This document shows, piece after piece, positions 23,076 through 35,454 of a DNA stretch of 64,000 nt. The stretch is from Branchiostoma floridae (lineage: Eukaryota; Chordata; Leptocardii; Amphioxiformes; Branchiostomatidae): NCBI RefSeq assembly GCF_000003815.2, contig NC_049981.1, forward strand, positions 27,179,785-27,243,784, read 5' to 3'. The first letter of the stretch is position 1. Each line of letters opens with the position of its first letter. The notes under the pieces are model-generated. The model searched no databases and had not been told where the DNA came from. It was given only the letters and a program-made list of their open reading frames with translations. The position numbers and the translations under genes were made by a program.

Positions 23076-23517
23076 CTTGAATGAAGTTGTTGAAGCGGCA
23101 CATGAAGTCGCCGAAGATCCAGTTTGGAATCATGCTTTGGACCAGATGGATCCACATGCAGAACAGGGCGATGAGCAGGTCGGCCACGGCCAGGTTCATG
23201 ATGTAGAAGTTGGTCGGCGTCCACATCGTCTTGTTGAGCGACACGATGAAAATGACGGTCGAGTTGCCCACGAGCGCCATCAGGAGCAGCAGGGAGTACA
23301 CCACGATCTTGATGGTCACCTCGGCGGTGTCCGGATGCTCGTACCCGGGGTAGGGGTAGTACCGAGGTGTCGGAGTCGTGCCGAAGCCGAATGTTGAATT
23401 TTCTTCCCAGGGAGCCCCCGTGATCGACATGTTGGGGTACAGCAGCGCCCAAGACGACATGTTTAAGTAGGGGCTGATCGTGGAAATCGGCATCTTGACA
23501 CCGTGAGGATTTGGCAA
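23076..23517 (-). CDS. First coding exon of a rhodopsin-class (peptide-receptor-like) GPCR
   Basis: ATG at 23517 opens a frame with an extracellular N-terminus carrying NMS and NST glycosylation sequons. TM1 contains GNSTVIF (the GN signature). An intracellular loop (LNKTMWTPTNFYI) follows, then TM2 with NLAVADLLIALFC (the NLxxAD signature). The first outer loop has a Trp-x-Phe-Gly (WIFGDFMC), where the Cys is the conserved TM3 disulfide cysteine. The exon ends inside the start of TM3 at CAAG|GTAGGG (donor at 23075), phase 1. W-x-FG and the sequence style are those of NPY/NPFF/RFamide-type peptide receptors, but TM3-TM7 are not visible, so the ligand cannot be named. The start could be one of two later Met codons. 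Codon use is GC-rich compared with its surroundings, as expected of true coding sequence. Confidence 0.82.
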
Positions 23518-23519
23518 GA

Positions 23520-25285
23520 CTCGCGGTGGCTACTGACAGATACGGCAGTCTCTGTAGCAGCTAGTATAGACTGGCAGCGCTCAGGTAAGGTCCTATCGAC
23601 AACAACGCACTTGAAAGCTAGCCTGCCATGAAAATATAGAAAGCAACAACTACATTAACACAAAATGAGAGGGTAGAATTTGGAGGAATGTGACCCGACC
23701 TAGTGGAAGAATCTTGATGGAAAGAGCAATTGTTTCGACTGCTCCTGTCATCAGGCCTTAAGGCAGACTGGCAGACAGCCTGGCCCAACGCACGTAACTA
23801 CTTTCTCGTGGATACGTACGTAAGGGGCAATAGTTAATTAATTATTCATTCACGTCACCATGGTCGGCCTACGCCTGGTGTTTGAGAATCAAGTCGGAAT
23901 CTGTCTGTCTATTGTAGATATTAAATATCAGCGTAAAAATTAGAGTCAACGAATGTGTTACAATGTGCCATTTACGTATTGACGTATGACGTATTCGCTA
24001 TTCTGACAAATTGCATTTAATGTCAGTTGCATTTGTGAGCGCACGTATGGTGGTAATATATTATCCCAAAGTAAATGGACCACGTAATAGACATTGTGTG
24101 GCACCAACAAATGCGACACTTAGTACTTCACATCAATACTTTTATTGAAAGTAACTGTAATATTCCGAGTAAAGTCACGAAGCATACGTGCGTTGCTTTA
24201 CTGTAAATCAATTATTTGTTGCTAAGAACCCACAGAGCTCCCATAAGAACAATGAGAATTTACGACAGGAAGAGAGAGAGGGAGAGGCTCGGGGGGCAGT
24301 CTGATAATGTAAGGCATTCCTCATGAAGAGGTACACATGTAGGTCTTTAATTAAAGATACCTACAGCGGTTCTCAGATTGGTGTCGAAGCAGGTGCTGAC
24401 TACAACCTTGCAATTGACCCTACGTTAAGTTGGAGATGCGCAACATTCAAGTCAAAGTACATTTGCTGAGAGCACGTCATAGATTTTGTTCTCCCGTCGA
24501 GGTTCACTTGATTCATAGTGAGGTTAAGGGTTGGGTCAGAGTCATTCGTTCGCAGATTGTGCGGAGCCGTGTGTAGCGCACCGAATCACTGCATTTAGCT
24601 ATGGACTGTGTGTCCTTAGCTATGAACTTCAAGTCTTGATGTGACTTTCGATCTCCTTTGTTTCGGTAATTTCGTGAAAATAGCTTTAAGCCAGAGCACA
24701 AGCCCAAATGGAATGGACAGCAAGGCAATTGTGATTCTAACTACACTCCCAAACGACAGGGAGGACCTTTATGATTGGCCTTTCGGCGTCATACCATCAT
24801 GCTAGAAATCCGGCAAATGCCATTCTCTGTGATCCCAGTGACTCCACCATAACTTGCACGAATTCGCACGAAAGCTTTCATTATGGGACGTACCTTAACG
24901 ATAAATAGGGCAATGTTACTACCTCATACTCACAAATATCTTTTTAGCATGTGCACCAGTCATAAAATGGTATGTGCTGAGTTACAAGTTTCGTACTGTA
25001 AGAAAATATGTGTCAAAAAATAAGCAAAAATATGAGCAAATCATATATATATATACCGAAATCTAAATTTCCCCTTAGCAGTATATAATACGTTACTCTG
25101 CCTTTTCCATTGATCATGGCCACGACGATAATGTCTTATCCAATAAAGAGGGGCGCGTATTATAGCATGGACATAAACTGAATGCCACTATAAAACGTAC
25201 GATATTACAGTTTTATATCTTAGTATATGGTGCAAAAAGTACATCATCTCTGATTACCTCTGTAAAAAAAATGGAAGTTGGATTT
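23520..25285. other. No recognisable gene (5' flank of the GPCR exon)
   Basis: May hold the promoter and untranslated exon of the receptor, but no core element could be assigned with confidence. Confidence 0.3.
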
Positions 25286-25289
25286 TAGG

Positions 25290-26160
25290 CACCATATCTG
25301 TATCTGTCTGTTCTTTCACTTAAGAACTGCTGGAAGGATCAATATCATATCTTATGTGTTTGTAGGTTGTGATAAAAAGGGGAAATTGTTAGATTTTAGC
25401 TCGCTGACGGCCTTGGGCGAACATGTGGTTTTGATACCTCTTGTTCTGGACAAGGCAATGTATTTTAAGTGGTAGATAGCTTTTGTGCTCAATTCGAAGT
25501 GACGTACGTTTGGGCTCGCTAGCAGAAGGCATGTTCTGTTAGAGTATTTCAAAGAGGATAACTTAAGAAAGGAACAGCAGACTTTCATGCCATTGCGAGT
25601 GTGAGTATCTTAGACAGAGATGTACACAATAACTTAGGCAAAATATGAATACATGGCATATTGCATCTTTAATATTCTAATCTAAATTTTTCCTACACAC
25701 GCTAGGGTTGGGATATCAGAGTACTAGTAGATCTTTTGACGTCAGAACAAAGTGATCTAAGCTTCGTTCCGTAACTGTTGAACCTTAAATTGGAACTGCA
25801 GGGGCGTTTTGTTGAAATCTTTTAAACAAAATAATTGAAGAAAGGAAGGAGTGATTTGCATCATTTTGGACGTGCTGATACGTGCGGAGGTGTATGAAAT
25901 TAAATGCAAGTTATGTAAATGAGGACTGAGTTTGCATCATCAATGAGGAAGTACTATCATTTCAGTGCTTTCCACAGCTGGACTTCAAGACATGTGATGC
26001 GAAAGTGCATTGTTGCAGTTGGCACGTAAACAGATACCAAACATGTAACAATAAGGTCCTAATTTGCATAATTGATACGAACATGTCGCAAATCCTTAGT
26101 GCTAAATGATGGGAATTTCCTATCTGTTTTGAATGAAAGTAGCCTAAATTTCCAAATTAT
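25290..26160 (+). repeat. Degenerate interspersed repeat, copy 2 (uninterrupted)
   Basis: Collinear with 2085-3345 (for example GAGGATAACTTAAGAAAGGA, TTGGAACTGCAGGGGCG, AAACAGATACCAAACATGT), but lacks the fold-back insertion. It serves as the empty-site reference for that element. Confidence 0.65.
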
Positions 26161-26164
26161 GTTA

Positions 26165-29105
26165 TAATTGACATTGAGGCCAGTGCAACACATGCATACG
26201 AGACTGGTGAAGCGTACATACTTGATTGATTTTGATCAGAGATTTACGTTTTGTAATATAACTCTGCTCCTGGACAACGTCCTAAATTATAAGAATTAAC
26301 CATGTAGAGCTGTCGTTCCTTAAACGTTTGCAGGAGAAGAATATCTGCAATGATAGATTGTTCCCACAGTCAATATTTACAAGTGCATGAACCAATCTAA
26401 AGGAATGTGTGCTTGGAGTTAAGTCTTCCAGTAGGTATTGTTCAACCCGTCTCTCTCTCTGTCATCTTTCATCAAGCATCCATGTATAGCGTTGAGTTTT
26501 AGACCACTGCTTCCATTCCTGAGAACATCTTGCCATTGGGAAACGAGTATCCATATAAATTATATTTTGGCTCTCTTCCATATATGAATTTCTCTATGGT
26601 AAGCCACGTAAGATGTTCATCCTGCCTTCCTGCCTAAATGCTTAGGCCATGGACTGGCCCCTTGCATATCTTCTTAAAGGCTCTCCAAGTTGCACGGTTC
26701 TTTGCACTTGTTTCCAAGGACTTGAAACTCAGTCCAGTGTCTTTGTAACTTAATCCCTCCATACTAGATGTTCATCGCTGTATGACAAATGGACACGGGA
26801 TAATTTGTCATTCACTTTTCTTTATTACTTGAATGTGAACACTCTTTCATCTTAACGGTCTTGTTTTATGTAAAACAATGACGTTATTATGGACGATCCA
26901 ATGGAGATCAACGATACCACGTTACAAGAAACAACATTATCGAGGACAGCCGGTGAGACAATCTTAAATTGTCTACAGTCGAGTAGTTTTTCGTCTTTTT
27001 TTCTGCAGTTGAACGAATGGTAATTTTGCAATTTTCTTCTGAACGCTTGACAATGGCAAGTTAACAAAGAGATCATGCAACAGTACTGGTACAGATTGGC
27101 AAATTAAGCTGGAGGCCATTTTCATTTGAACTTTAATTTGACAGCATGTACGAAGGAACCGTACCGCTCTTCGCACAGCTTTAAAACTCAGATACGTGGG
27201 TGACCCTCTTAGCCAGGGGGCATTCCCCCTTGAGTGGGCTTCATCTTTTTACAAGATGTACATGTAGGATTAACTGGCCTTAACTAGGTTCAGACATGAG
27301 CTAGACTGTGTGGGCATAATTCTTATCGCTAAAAGGACGCTGTTAATGGCGCTAGATCAATGCTCTGGGTATGGGTTTTAACCTGAGGCCTTACATACGC
27401 ATTCAAGCCGAGTGAAGATGTTTTATGTCTCTTTCTGGGGCGGTTACGAGTGCACTACGAGTTGCCTCCTTCAGATATGGATCTTTACATCGATGGGCAG
27501 TTTTGACCCTTAGGTCAGCCGCCTTTCGCTTCAAGCAACTGTCAAGAGATGACGAGCATTCTTAAGTAGCGTAACTTATCTCGAGACGAGAGAAGGGCCT
27601 GGCGTACAATGTAGCTCCCTCGTATAGAGGGACCCAAAGGGAAGCAATGAAGAGCTGAACTTCCTTGCTAAGTTATGTATATTAAGTTTTTCTTCCATTT
27701 TTGTGTGCACCTTGGTCATATACTAGTATTCTACATTCCGGGCACTTGTGAGATCTGACATCTGTTGTATTTTCATGAAAACCGTCAGCTTTGCGTTTCA
27801 AAGCCTTCCGGACCGCCGCCACGCTTCCGATACACCTGAAGATACTGCCTTGAGGCGTCTTCTTTTCACATCCGATATCCGAATTTGAACTGCAAGCCAA
27901 CTGCCACCAAGGCAGCGGTTGGAAGTTGAGAGTCCTTTGAAAGACGACATATATAATCATTACTTAATTGTAAATGAAGGTCAGCTGCTTAGAAATGCTC
28001 AATGAATATAATGTTTGACATTCTTCAAGCCTTACAGGATACGATCATTGACATACCCCCCACGTACTCACTATGCGACACGCATTTACAGTACAGCCTG
28101 GCTCCGCACCAATCTAATGAAGCGGGTAATATCGTTGAAGTCAACTCAAGAAAGGATTTTCCTGCGGCAGTTCAAATAATCTGCCTGAACCCCATTTCTC
28201 TTTTCTTCTCCCGTGCCCTGGATAGTGTAGCAGCTTTCCTGAGAGATTACGGCGAGTGAAATGGAAGTGCTGCTTTTAGCGGCCTCTATTAATGGCTTTT
28301 GAAAGTGTTGTGACTTCTAGGCACAGCCGATGACGAATGTACCATTAAGACTCAGCAGCCTCAGTATTGAAGAATGTACAAAATATCAACTCATGGCTGC
28401 AAATTGAATTGGAATCACCTTTGTTATCAGGCAAAACTTCTGGTCCTTCGGAAATTGCAAGCCAAGTCAGTAAATCCCTTATCAGCTAAAATCGAAGCTA
28501 GAATAGGATGGATTCAGGCAACCAGTGTAGGACTGGCCAAGGACGGGGGTAGTCGGGAACAAAGTCGCGGGAAGGTCCGTGCTTGTCATTTAACACAAGT
28601 TCAAAATCTAAAAGCAGAATTCTATCATAGTGATTTTATAATTGGACGATAGCATGAAAGTTAACTTGTCAGTGTTGTTTGCTTAGCATACGATGTAGTA
28701 ACCAGCTAAACTGATGACGATTCATCGGTCTGCTAGTGATGGATAACAGCTTCTCGTCTTCAGAGAGTCTACTCATCTTATTTAGCGAAATGAAGAAGAG
28801 AACTGCCCCTGGCACCAAATACGCACACCACTCTTTATGAACACCTACATCAAAGGTCGCTATGGAGCACAGCAAAGTGCATCATCTTACACGTGTCCGA
28901 GGCATACGTGCAGGTAATCAGAGCAGCGACGACTTCAAACGGAACTAATTGAGGCTAGCGGCTAAACAACACCTACGCCAAAAGAGCACCATGTCTAAGT
29001 GTCAGCAAATATTAACGTTTTCTGCCTAGATAACGTTTCATGTTTTTTTTTGGTTTTGTTTTATCATTCGTAGTCTTGTCTTTTTATTTTATCTATGAAA
29101 CCAAA
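26165..29105. other. No recognisable gene
   Basis: Several 60-92-codon frames on both strands (for example 27960-27682 minus and 28002-28259 plus) lack any known domain, signal peptide or splice partner. Confidence 0.35.
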
Positions 29106-29111
29106 GGTTGT

Positions 29112-29272
29112 TTAGGGATATCAATTCGATAGACGGTGGTTTGATTTTAAATTGCAATATTCAAAATACAAATGTATTGCAGCTTGAAAACACCGTCGAT
29201 TTGGTATTTGTAGATACCCTACTAAAAACGGATTCAGCTTACCCTGCGAATAAAGGTGAACTAGCGTCATGT
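29112..29272. mobile_element. MITE copy, truncated, same family as 51955-52188
   Basis: Shares GGTGGTTTGA.TT..AATTGCAATATT, GATACCCTACTAAAAA and CTTACCCTGCGAATAAAGGT with the intronic element at 52 kb. The left inverted end is missing. Confidence 0.6.
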
Positions 29273-29279
29273 GATAAGA

Positions 29280-31680
29280 AGCGTGATTAACAATTGATTA
29301 CATTAAGATTTATATTGAGATGTAGGTTCCGAATGAGCCAGTAAAGATTCATCCCCAATTAGTCGGTCCCTCATTTCTCTACCCAAGCCCTGTTTCTCGA
29401 GTAAAAGTGTACTGATTACAAACTTCTAGTAATGGGATCATCTCACCGGGCCGGCACTAGTTGGCAACTGATGATTGCGGCACCTATGTGCATTTGTTTC
29501 CAATTTCCCTTGCGGTCACACGGATGTGTGAGGGGGGTTTTGCTTTCGAAGCCCAGATAATCAGGTTATCGGAAATCGCAACGTTTTCACTTAATCAAAA
29601 AGAGATTTGCAACGAGAAAAGGATGTTCACATAGGTAGATGGGTTGCACATGGGAGGGCGTGCAACGGCTAGCAGTGGACAGAGCAGCATGGCGAACAAT
29701 GACGGCCCGCCTCAGTGACCAGAACTGACATGCGGTGAAGATGATGATGATGATGATGACATAGGTATATGATACTTGATGCAACATGGATAACATAATT
29801 CACGAAACATACTTATAACCATAAAGGCTCTTACAGTTGCAGAAATGACAAAAACGGACACGAACCATGTACCAGATCTCACTGAATTATATGTTTTGCA
29901 CCATGTAATATGTGTAATGATAATCATAGATTGAAACTGACATATTACTGTTCACTTCTACATATATTTCGTGTCTATCTTGCTCCAATTGATGCGTATT
30001 GCCTCCCAATTTAGCAGTTCGCCTCTAGCTCGCGTCCATTCGCAGCATTTTGCCACGTGTGTTTTTGTAAGAAAAAAAATCGCCATTTCAGGCGGCGAAT
30101 TGGCGTTTGTCGGTGCCGATTGCCGACGCTTTGGCCTCTGCTCGCTGCCAGCTGGCGAATGTCATTCGCGAACAGGCGTGGTCAAGTGGAAAACACCCTT
30201 CACATACATCACCGTTTTCACTTCCACAGTACCAAATATGTGCATGTATCTATTAGGCTTTTGATTAACTTATTCCGATGTGCCCTGGGTGCGTTACGCC
30301 CACCTTTATATCCGGCCGGATACACCATATCCTGTAGATTGGCCTGAAGCCCTGGAACTGCTGTAAACAACATCTGTTGACTTTTCAATGGTAGAAATGT
30401 GACGCAGCTACATTCAAATACACAGCATAAAAACAATATACCAAACAAAAACAAGAGACCAAGACAATATCGTGGGAACCCTGCAAGAATCCCTTGCATT
30501 TAAAGTGTTTCTGACAACAATGACATCAAACTGTAACATTTGTCTGATTCATTCAATGATAATAGATCTACTCACAGACCATAGACATTTGTACTAGATG
30601 TAAACCCTTCTGATATTATTGATCATTAAACTATCCAAAATCTTACTTCCAGGTCTTGATTGCTGACGCCAGTAAATTGAATTGAACGTTGATTATTCCT
30701 TCGATGACGCCACATGGAACACAATAGCCAATTCGGGAACTGGAACCTCAGCTTGTGAAAATCATACTTTGGGGAGGTAAACGAAGCAAATATTGTAATA
30801 TCTATCTACAACTTTACGTAATCACGATGAATTAACACTGTTTGCCTCTGATCAGTATTTCTTTTGCAAGCCTTGTTGTCTGAAGTGTGACGTCGTCAAA
30901 GTAGTGACTGAAATTCAATTTAATTACCTGGTGGGAGGAAACAACTGCAAGGCATAATAAATCACAGACGAGTACAAATGACATAAACAGATAAATAAAG
31001 TGGGATCAGAGCGGAATAACCCCTTCTATGTAACGTCCTTGCATGTTGTATTATCTATTTGTCACCTTCTTCATGTTGTCACGTTTGCAAGAAGACCATC
31101 CACCCTGTAAATATCAAATAACCACTTCCAGTTTTATATCAAGTTGTAGTACAATGTCATGAATATTTTACGTGATAGGCAATTTGCAACTTTTCTTACG
31201 ATACCAATATTTTCTTACAAATAATGTCAACATCAAACGGTATGAGAAATCGTCTTGATGCGTATAACTAAGTGAAAAGAGGTGTAATACATGGGCTATA
31301 AAGCCAAATAATTGTCACATGCCCAGAAGTATCTGCCACCTATTGCAGTATCTTTCGGGTAACGAACAAATTTCTAGCCGATGATCATGATGGTACAAGG
31401 AGGGTTCTATAAGGCATTTGAACAACGGAGGTCCAACATGTGTCTTTAGAACTGTATTTTTGTCAAAATCTCTGTCAAATGTGTGGAGCATGAAAAATCT
31501 GTCGCCGAAGTCATCAGTGTATAACACATTGTAATAAAGCTGTTATGAACGTTTGAGCCACAGGCGTGACGCAGAAAGTCACAAAGTACGTGGCGAAGGC
31601 AACAGAAATCAAGCAGTACCAACCGGAATGAAGGATTTGCAAACTTCGTGCCACATTTATAGGGCGGCAATTCCAAATGG
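29280..31680. other. No recognisable gene; (ATG)n at 29741-29759
   Basis: Only simple repeats and short unsupported frames. Confidence 0.35.
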
Positions 31681-31686
31681 ACCTAA

Positions 31687-32090
31687 TGAGCCGGAATGTC
31701 GTCTGAATGACAATTCAGTATATTTTTGGGTATTCGTAGTATAACATTCTAGAACTTCTCACTGCATTCCAGATATTTATATTCATTCTTGTGACCGCCT
31801 CGTTCTCCACCCAACGAGATCAGAATGTTTCGAATAATTTTGGAATACGGTCGTATTGCAGTTAGACTAGTTAGAATACACAGTTGAATGTCGTTCGATA
31901 TTTCTCCACTTCAAATGCGCCTCGAAAGTTTGACAAAAACATTCGAAACGGCCACAAAATATGTACAAATACTGGAGAGCAGTGAGAAGTTCTAGAGTAC
32001 ACTACGAATTCCCAGGAATGTACAAAGAATATCATTCAGACGACATTCCGGCTCATTCCGATTCTCGTGTGAAGGGGCCTTTACTGGCTC
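31687..32090. mobile_element. MITE with about 90-bp inverted ends
   Basis: TGAGCCGGAATGTCGTCTGA at 31688 and its complement at about 32045-32064, plus TCTAGAACTTCTCACTGC at 31748-31765 and the complement GCAGTGAGAAGTTCTAGA at 31979-31996, define long imperfect inverted repeats. The right end continues to GTGTGAAGGGGCCTTTA (32073-32089). The left terminus is eroded and no target duplication could be set. Confidence 0.65.
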
Positions 32091-32699
32091 CAATTACTAA
32101 TCTCACAGTTTAACTCGCTTCAACACCTTCTCACTTCCTCTACATAGAGTGCATAAATCTAATACGTATCTAGAGAACGTCCCAACAGGTAGCTAACTCA
32201 TTACGTAATCCTGCTAAGAGGTTTCCAAATATATGAAGGAAAGGACCGAAGCTACTGCTGTCTTAATTGGATCTTCACGCCAAGAAAAACATTCCATTCA
32301 AGAAGCTGATGCGATTGTGGGATCTCCTCAGACTATGATTACAGGGACCCAAGTGCTCTCAATGATAAGAATGGACAAAATATCAAGACGCCTAGCTGTG
32401 CATGATATGTGAGTGGGTTGACGTAGGTTAGACTCGTGTTTCGTTGATCATGCACGAGACGACACAAGGCTTTACTGAAGCGCTACTATACTTAATAACC
32501 TACTAAACACGAGAACCGTGACCGGAATGCTACCCGGATTCACAACCAATGGGAGTGGTGTTTAAGCTTAAGACTTACCCTCTTCATGTCTACTAGTTCC
32601 ACATTGAAGGCATTATTCTTCAAAGTGTGATGTCTATGTAAGTTCTGCGTACACCGTGTTAGGATGGAAATTTCCATATTGTGTTCATCTTAGACCCAA

Positions 32700-32790
32700 G
32701 TGGTCCTGGGTCATCATGTAACCGATCTTGTGCCCCTGGCAAAGACACCCAAGTGTAAAAATGGGTACCTGACTTAAAAGATGAAAATAT
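32700..32790 (+). repeat. SINE fragment
   Basis: TCTTGTGCCCCTGGCAAAGA then AAATGGGTACCTGACTT, matching the body of the tRNA-derived SINEs. Head and tail are absent. Confidence 0.5.
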
Positions 32791-32794
32791 GTTT

Positions 32795-34145
32795 CTAGTA
32801 TATAAAATTACAGGAGTGGCTGTAATTCCGCTTCTAACAAGTCTTAAACTGCATTACATCTGTAACTGCTGCAAGCTATAAGAAAAATGAAATAAAATAG
32901 CCTCAGTAATTTCCTCTCTTCAACTGCCTTTTTCAACAAACACCGTTGCCGTTGGAATGCACCCACCATATTTACCCGGCGCCCGTACAATGGGCCTGCC
33001 ATTTCAGCCGGTTGGGGCGGTAAAGGTGGTGAAAGGAGTGGTTTGGCCCCCGTTTTCCAATACCGTGCCTGAGGCAAGGTGGATAACAAACCACTGCTCT
33101 TACACCGAATGCCTATGGGACTGCCTTGACATTCCGTCTGTCTTTTCGGTATGTGGCAATATTAAAATATCAAGCTATTTACATGAGTGCAGTGTCACAT
33201 TGTATTCGTCCGACGTAAAGCTAATACAAAAAATTCCATGCTCACATCTCTACATGCGACAGCAGCTGAAACACCTATATGTCACACCTAACTTTTTGCA
33301 CATTTGACTGAAGATGTTGTTTAAAGTTATCTAATGATGCTGCTTTTACAATACTTGATCTCAACGAGTTGTATTCCACGGTAGTTCTAGAAAAATACGA
33401 ATTTTTCACCACAAGTGACTGCATACGTTATTAGTTTTGCTCATTCCACATTTTATATATCGCAGTATATTTCGACATAAAGGTAAGCTTCGTCAGCGAT
33501 TTTGAATGATGATGAGCTGGCATATAAAACACACATCACTGCGGTATTCACGTGGGAATACAACCTTAAAGTCTAGACGACCGTGTGTAATGAGAAGAAC
33601 GCTTTGCATCACAATGTTTAGTTACGTATCCTCTTACGTAAGCTGCCAATCCAATAATGGTCTTTCTGACACAAAGCCGACCAAATGGACCAGAGAAGAT
33701 TTAAAGCTAACCTGTTTTCGCAAGACTCGTGGAAAGTCTCCGCCACACATTGACATTCAGGATCTTTCCACGACTTACAATTGCTAGCGATTACCAACCA
33801 ATGGTTTGAGCTGGGTTCCTTGTTTGTGGGTATCCTGGGGTCCATACTATTCTAAACTTAGTTTCTGTACACTTCTCTTCGCATTTAAGAAGAAAATTTC
33901 TTTTTAAGACAAGTACACAACTTCCTCGACCAATTCCCCAAAAGAGATGACCTTGCTCACAACCAACTCCCAACCATGGTGTGGAGAAGGTTGTGAGGCC
34001 AAAGCCGGCTATGTTTGAAAGTGGTAACAGCTACCCTTTTTTAAGACGTTGCTGCTGGACATGGAATGGCACGATTTTACACCAATTCTAGTTGACTGCT
34101 TATCTGGTAGCAGACGTTTAATTTAATCCATCATAATCTCCGGAA
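32795..34145. other. No recognisable gene
   Basis: A 116-codon plus frame at 32957-33307 and a 93-codon frame at 33506-33787 have no recognisable motif or splice partner. Confidence 0.3.
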
Positions 34146-34146
34146 C

Positions 34147-34330
34147 CAAAGGATAAATGTTCTCGGTTTTCGCGGTGGTCGCTTCACCGCGAATCTAAAA
34201 CCACCGCGAACATTTTTCCATGGCAGTAAAAGAGTACAGCGTATGGTGCTACCGCGAAATTAAAACCACCGCGAAGTCCTTATTTCCGCTACCGCGAAAT
34301 AGAAATTAATTTAAAAAGTGGTGCATTGTT
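34147..34330. mobile_element. ACCGCGAA-rich palindromic MITE, copy 1 (ends lost)
   Basis: Repeated ACCGCGAA/TTCGCGGT motifs (CGCTTCACCGCGAA, AAACCACCGCGAACATTTTT, CCGCTACCGCGAAAT) in the same order as copies at 41459-41670 and 53356-53567. Confidence 0.7.
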
Positions 34331-35164
34331 AGCGCACCAAGAATCACAATGACTTAAACAAAATGTTTGATTTACAGTATTATAGTAATTTATATTCTGC
34401 ATCTTATAGATTGTTATATACTGTGTCTTTTTGAATATTTCTTCTGCATTTTGTATCGTACAGGGAGAGGGGGACTAGCAGATGTGTCAGTAGCCGTATG
34501 CATTGTCTACACCATTATTTTGTACTGAGGAATCTTAATAAACAATATTGCAGCAGAATGGCTAACTGAATGACTTACAAATGGCTTTCTGGTTCCATAG
34601 GGGAATTAAAAGGAACAGTTGATGGTCTAAAGGGATTTGATTATGTTGAAGGTAGCACTCTAGTGAGAACCTTGTTATTCAACTGGCTTATAAATTAATC
34701 CAATGGGGATCATGTTCAATGAAAGATGGAATGATTTCATGGCTAATCGTGTGGGTTTCTGCACGTGGTGACAGTTGGCGCTGTGAGACATGACGGAGCT
34801 TCCTTGTTTTAAACGAAGGAAATTGGACTCAGGCAGGCAAGACAGAAAATCTTCAATAGTCAAGGGATTTCCGTCATGTCAAAAGTGAAGAGAACTTCCT
34901 TCCCACGATGGCACGTGACGGTGTTTCCTTGAGGGAAATTCAGCTCAAGATTTTGATGCTCCTAAGTCCGAGATCGGCATACACAAGGTCGGATTTATCC
35001 TGGCTGTTCATCATTAACCATTGACGAGAGGGAAGCATGAAGAAAACGATGGCAAAGCAAAGCAAAGCAAAGCAAACCACAACATATGCATAACGATGCG
35101 CGATAGCAATATGTGCTTTGCAAGACATATCCAAATTGTTTCTGATACGGAGGACTTTAAATGA

Positions 35165-35450
35165 ACAGGGTGGTCCCATTTTGTTTGTTTGTTTGTTTTG
35201 CATACCCGGTAAACTACCCTAAGGTTTGTACTGAACAGTACAAGCTGCATTTCCGGGCAGATTTATTTGATTCACTCACACAGGGAAGGGCCTCTACTTA
35301 TGCGATAGGTTCTTTAACGTGCTTGAGGGAGGCCCAAACCGAAGCTAGGTAGTACTCATTTTCACTTGAGTAAAGTTAGGAAAGTCGTGTAAAGTGCCTT
35401 TCCCAAGGGCACAAGATCGGTAGCACATCAACGGATTCAAACCCAGAACC
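35165..35450 (-). repeat. tRNA-derived SINE, minus orientation
   Basis: Minus strand reads GGTTCTGGGTTTGAATCCG (B-box region, about 35447-35429), then TTGTGCCCTTGGGAAAGGCA, CACTTTACACGACTTTCCTA and GCACGTTAAAGAACC, collinear with the SINE at 97-590. The tail is (AAAC)n near 35200-35180. Confidence 0.7.
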
Positions 35451-35454
35451 GCTA

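Noticed and set aside
23072-23452. Alternative frames on both strands over the GPCR exon
   Set aside because: Arise from GC-rich codon bias of the true exon; no domain.
27682-27960. 92-codon frame with a CPEC motif
   Set aside because: A single Cys pair with no continuing zinc-finger pattern and no splice partner.
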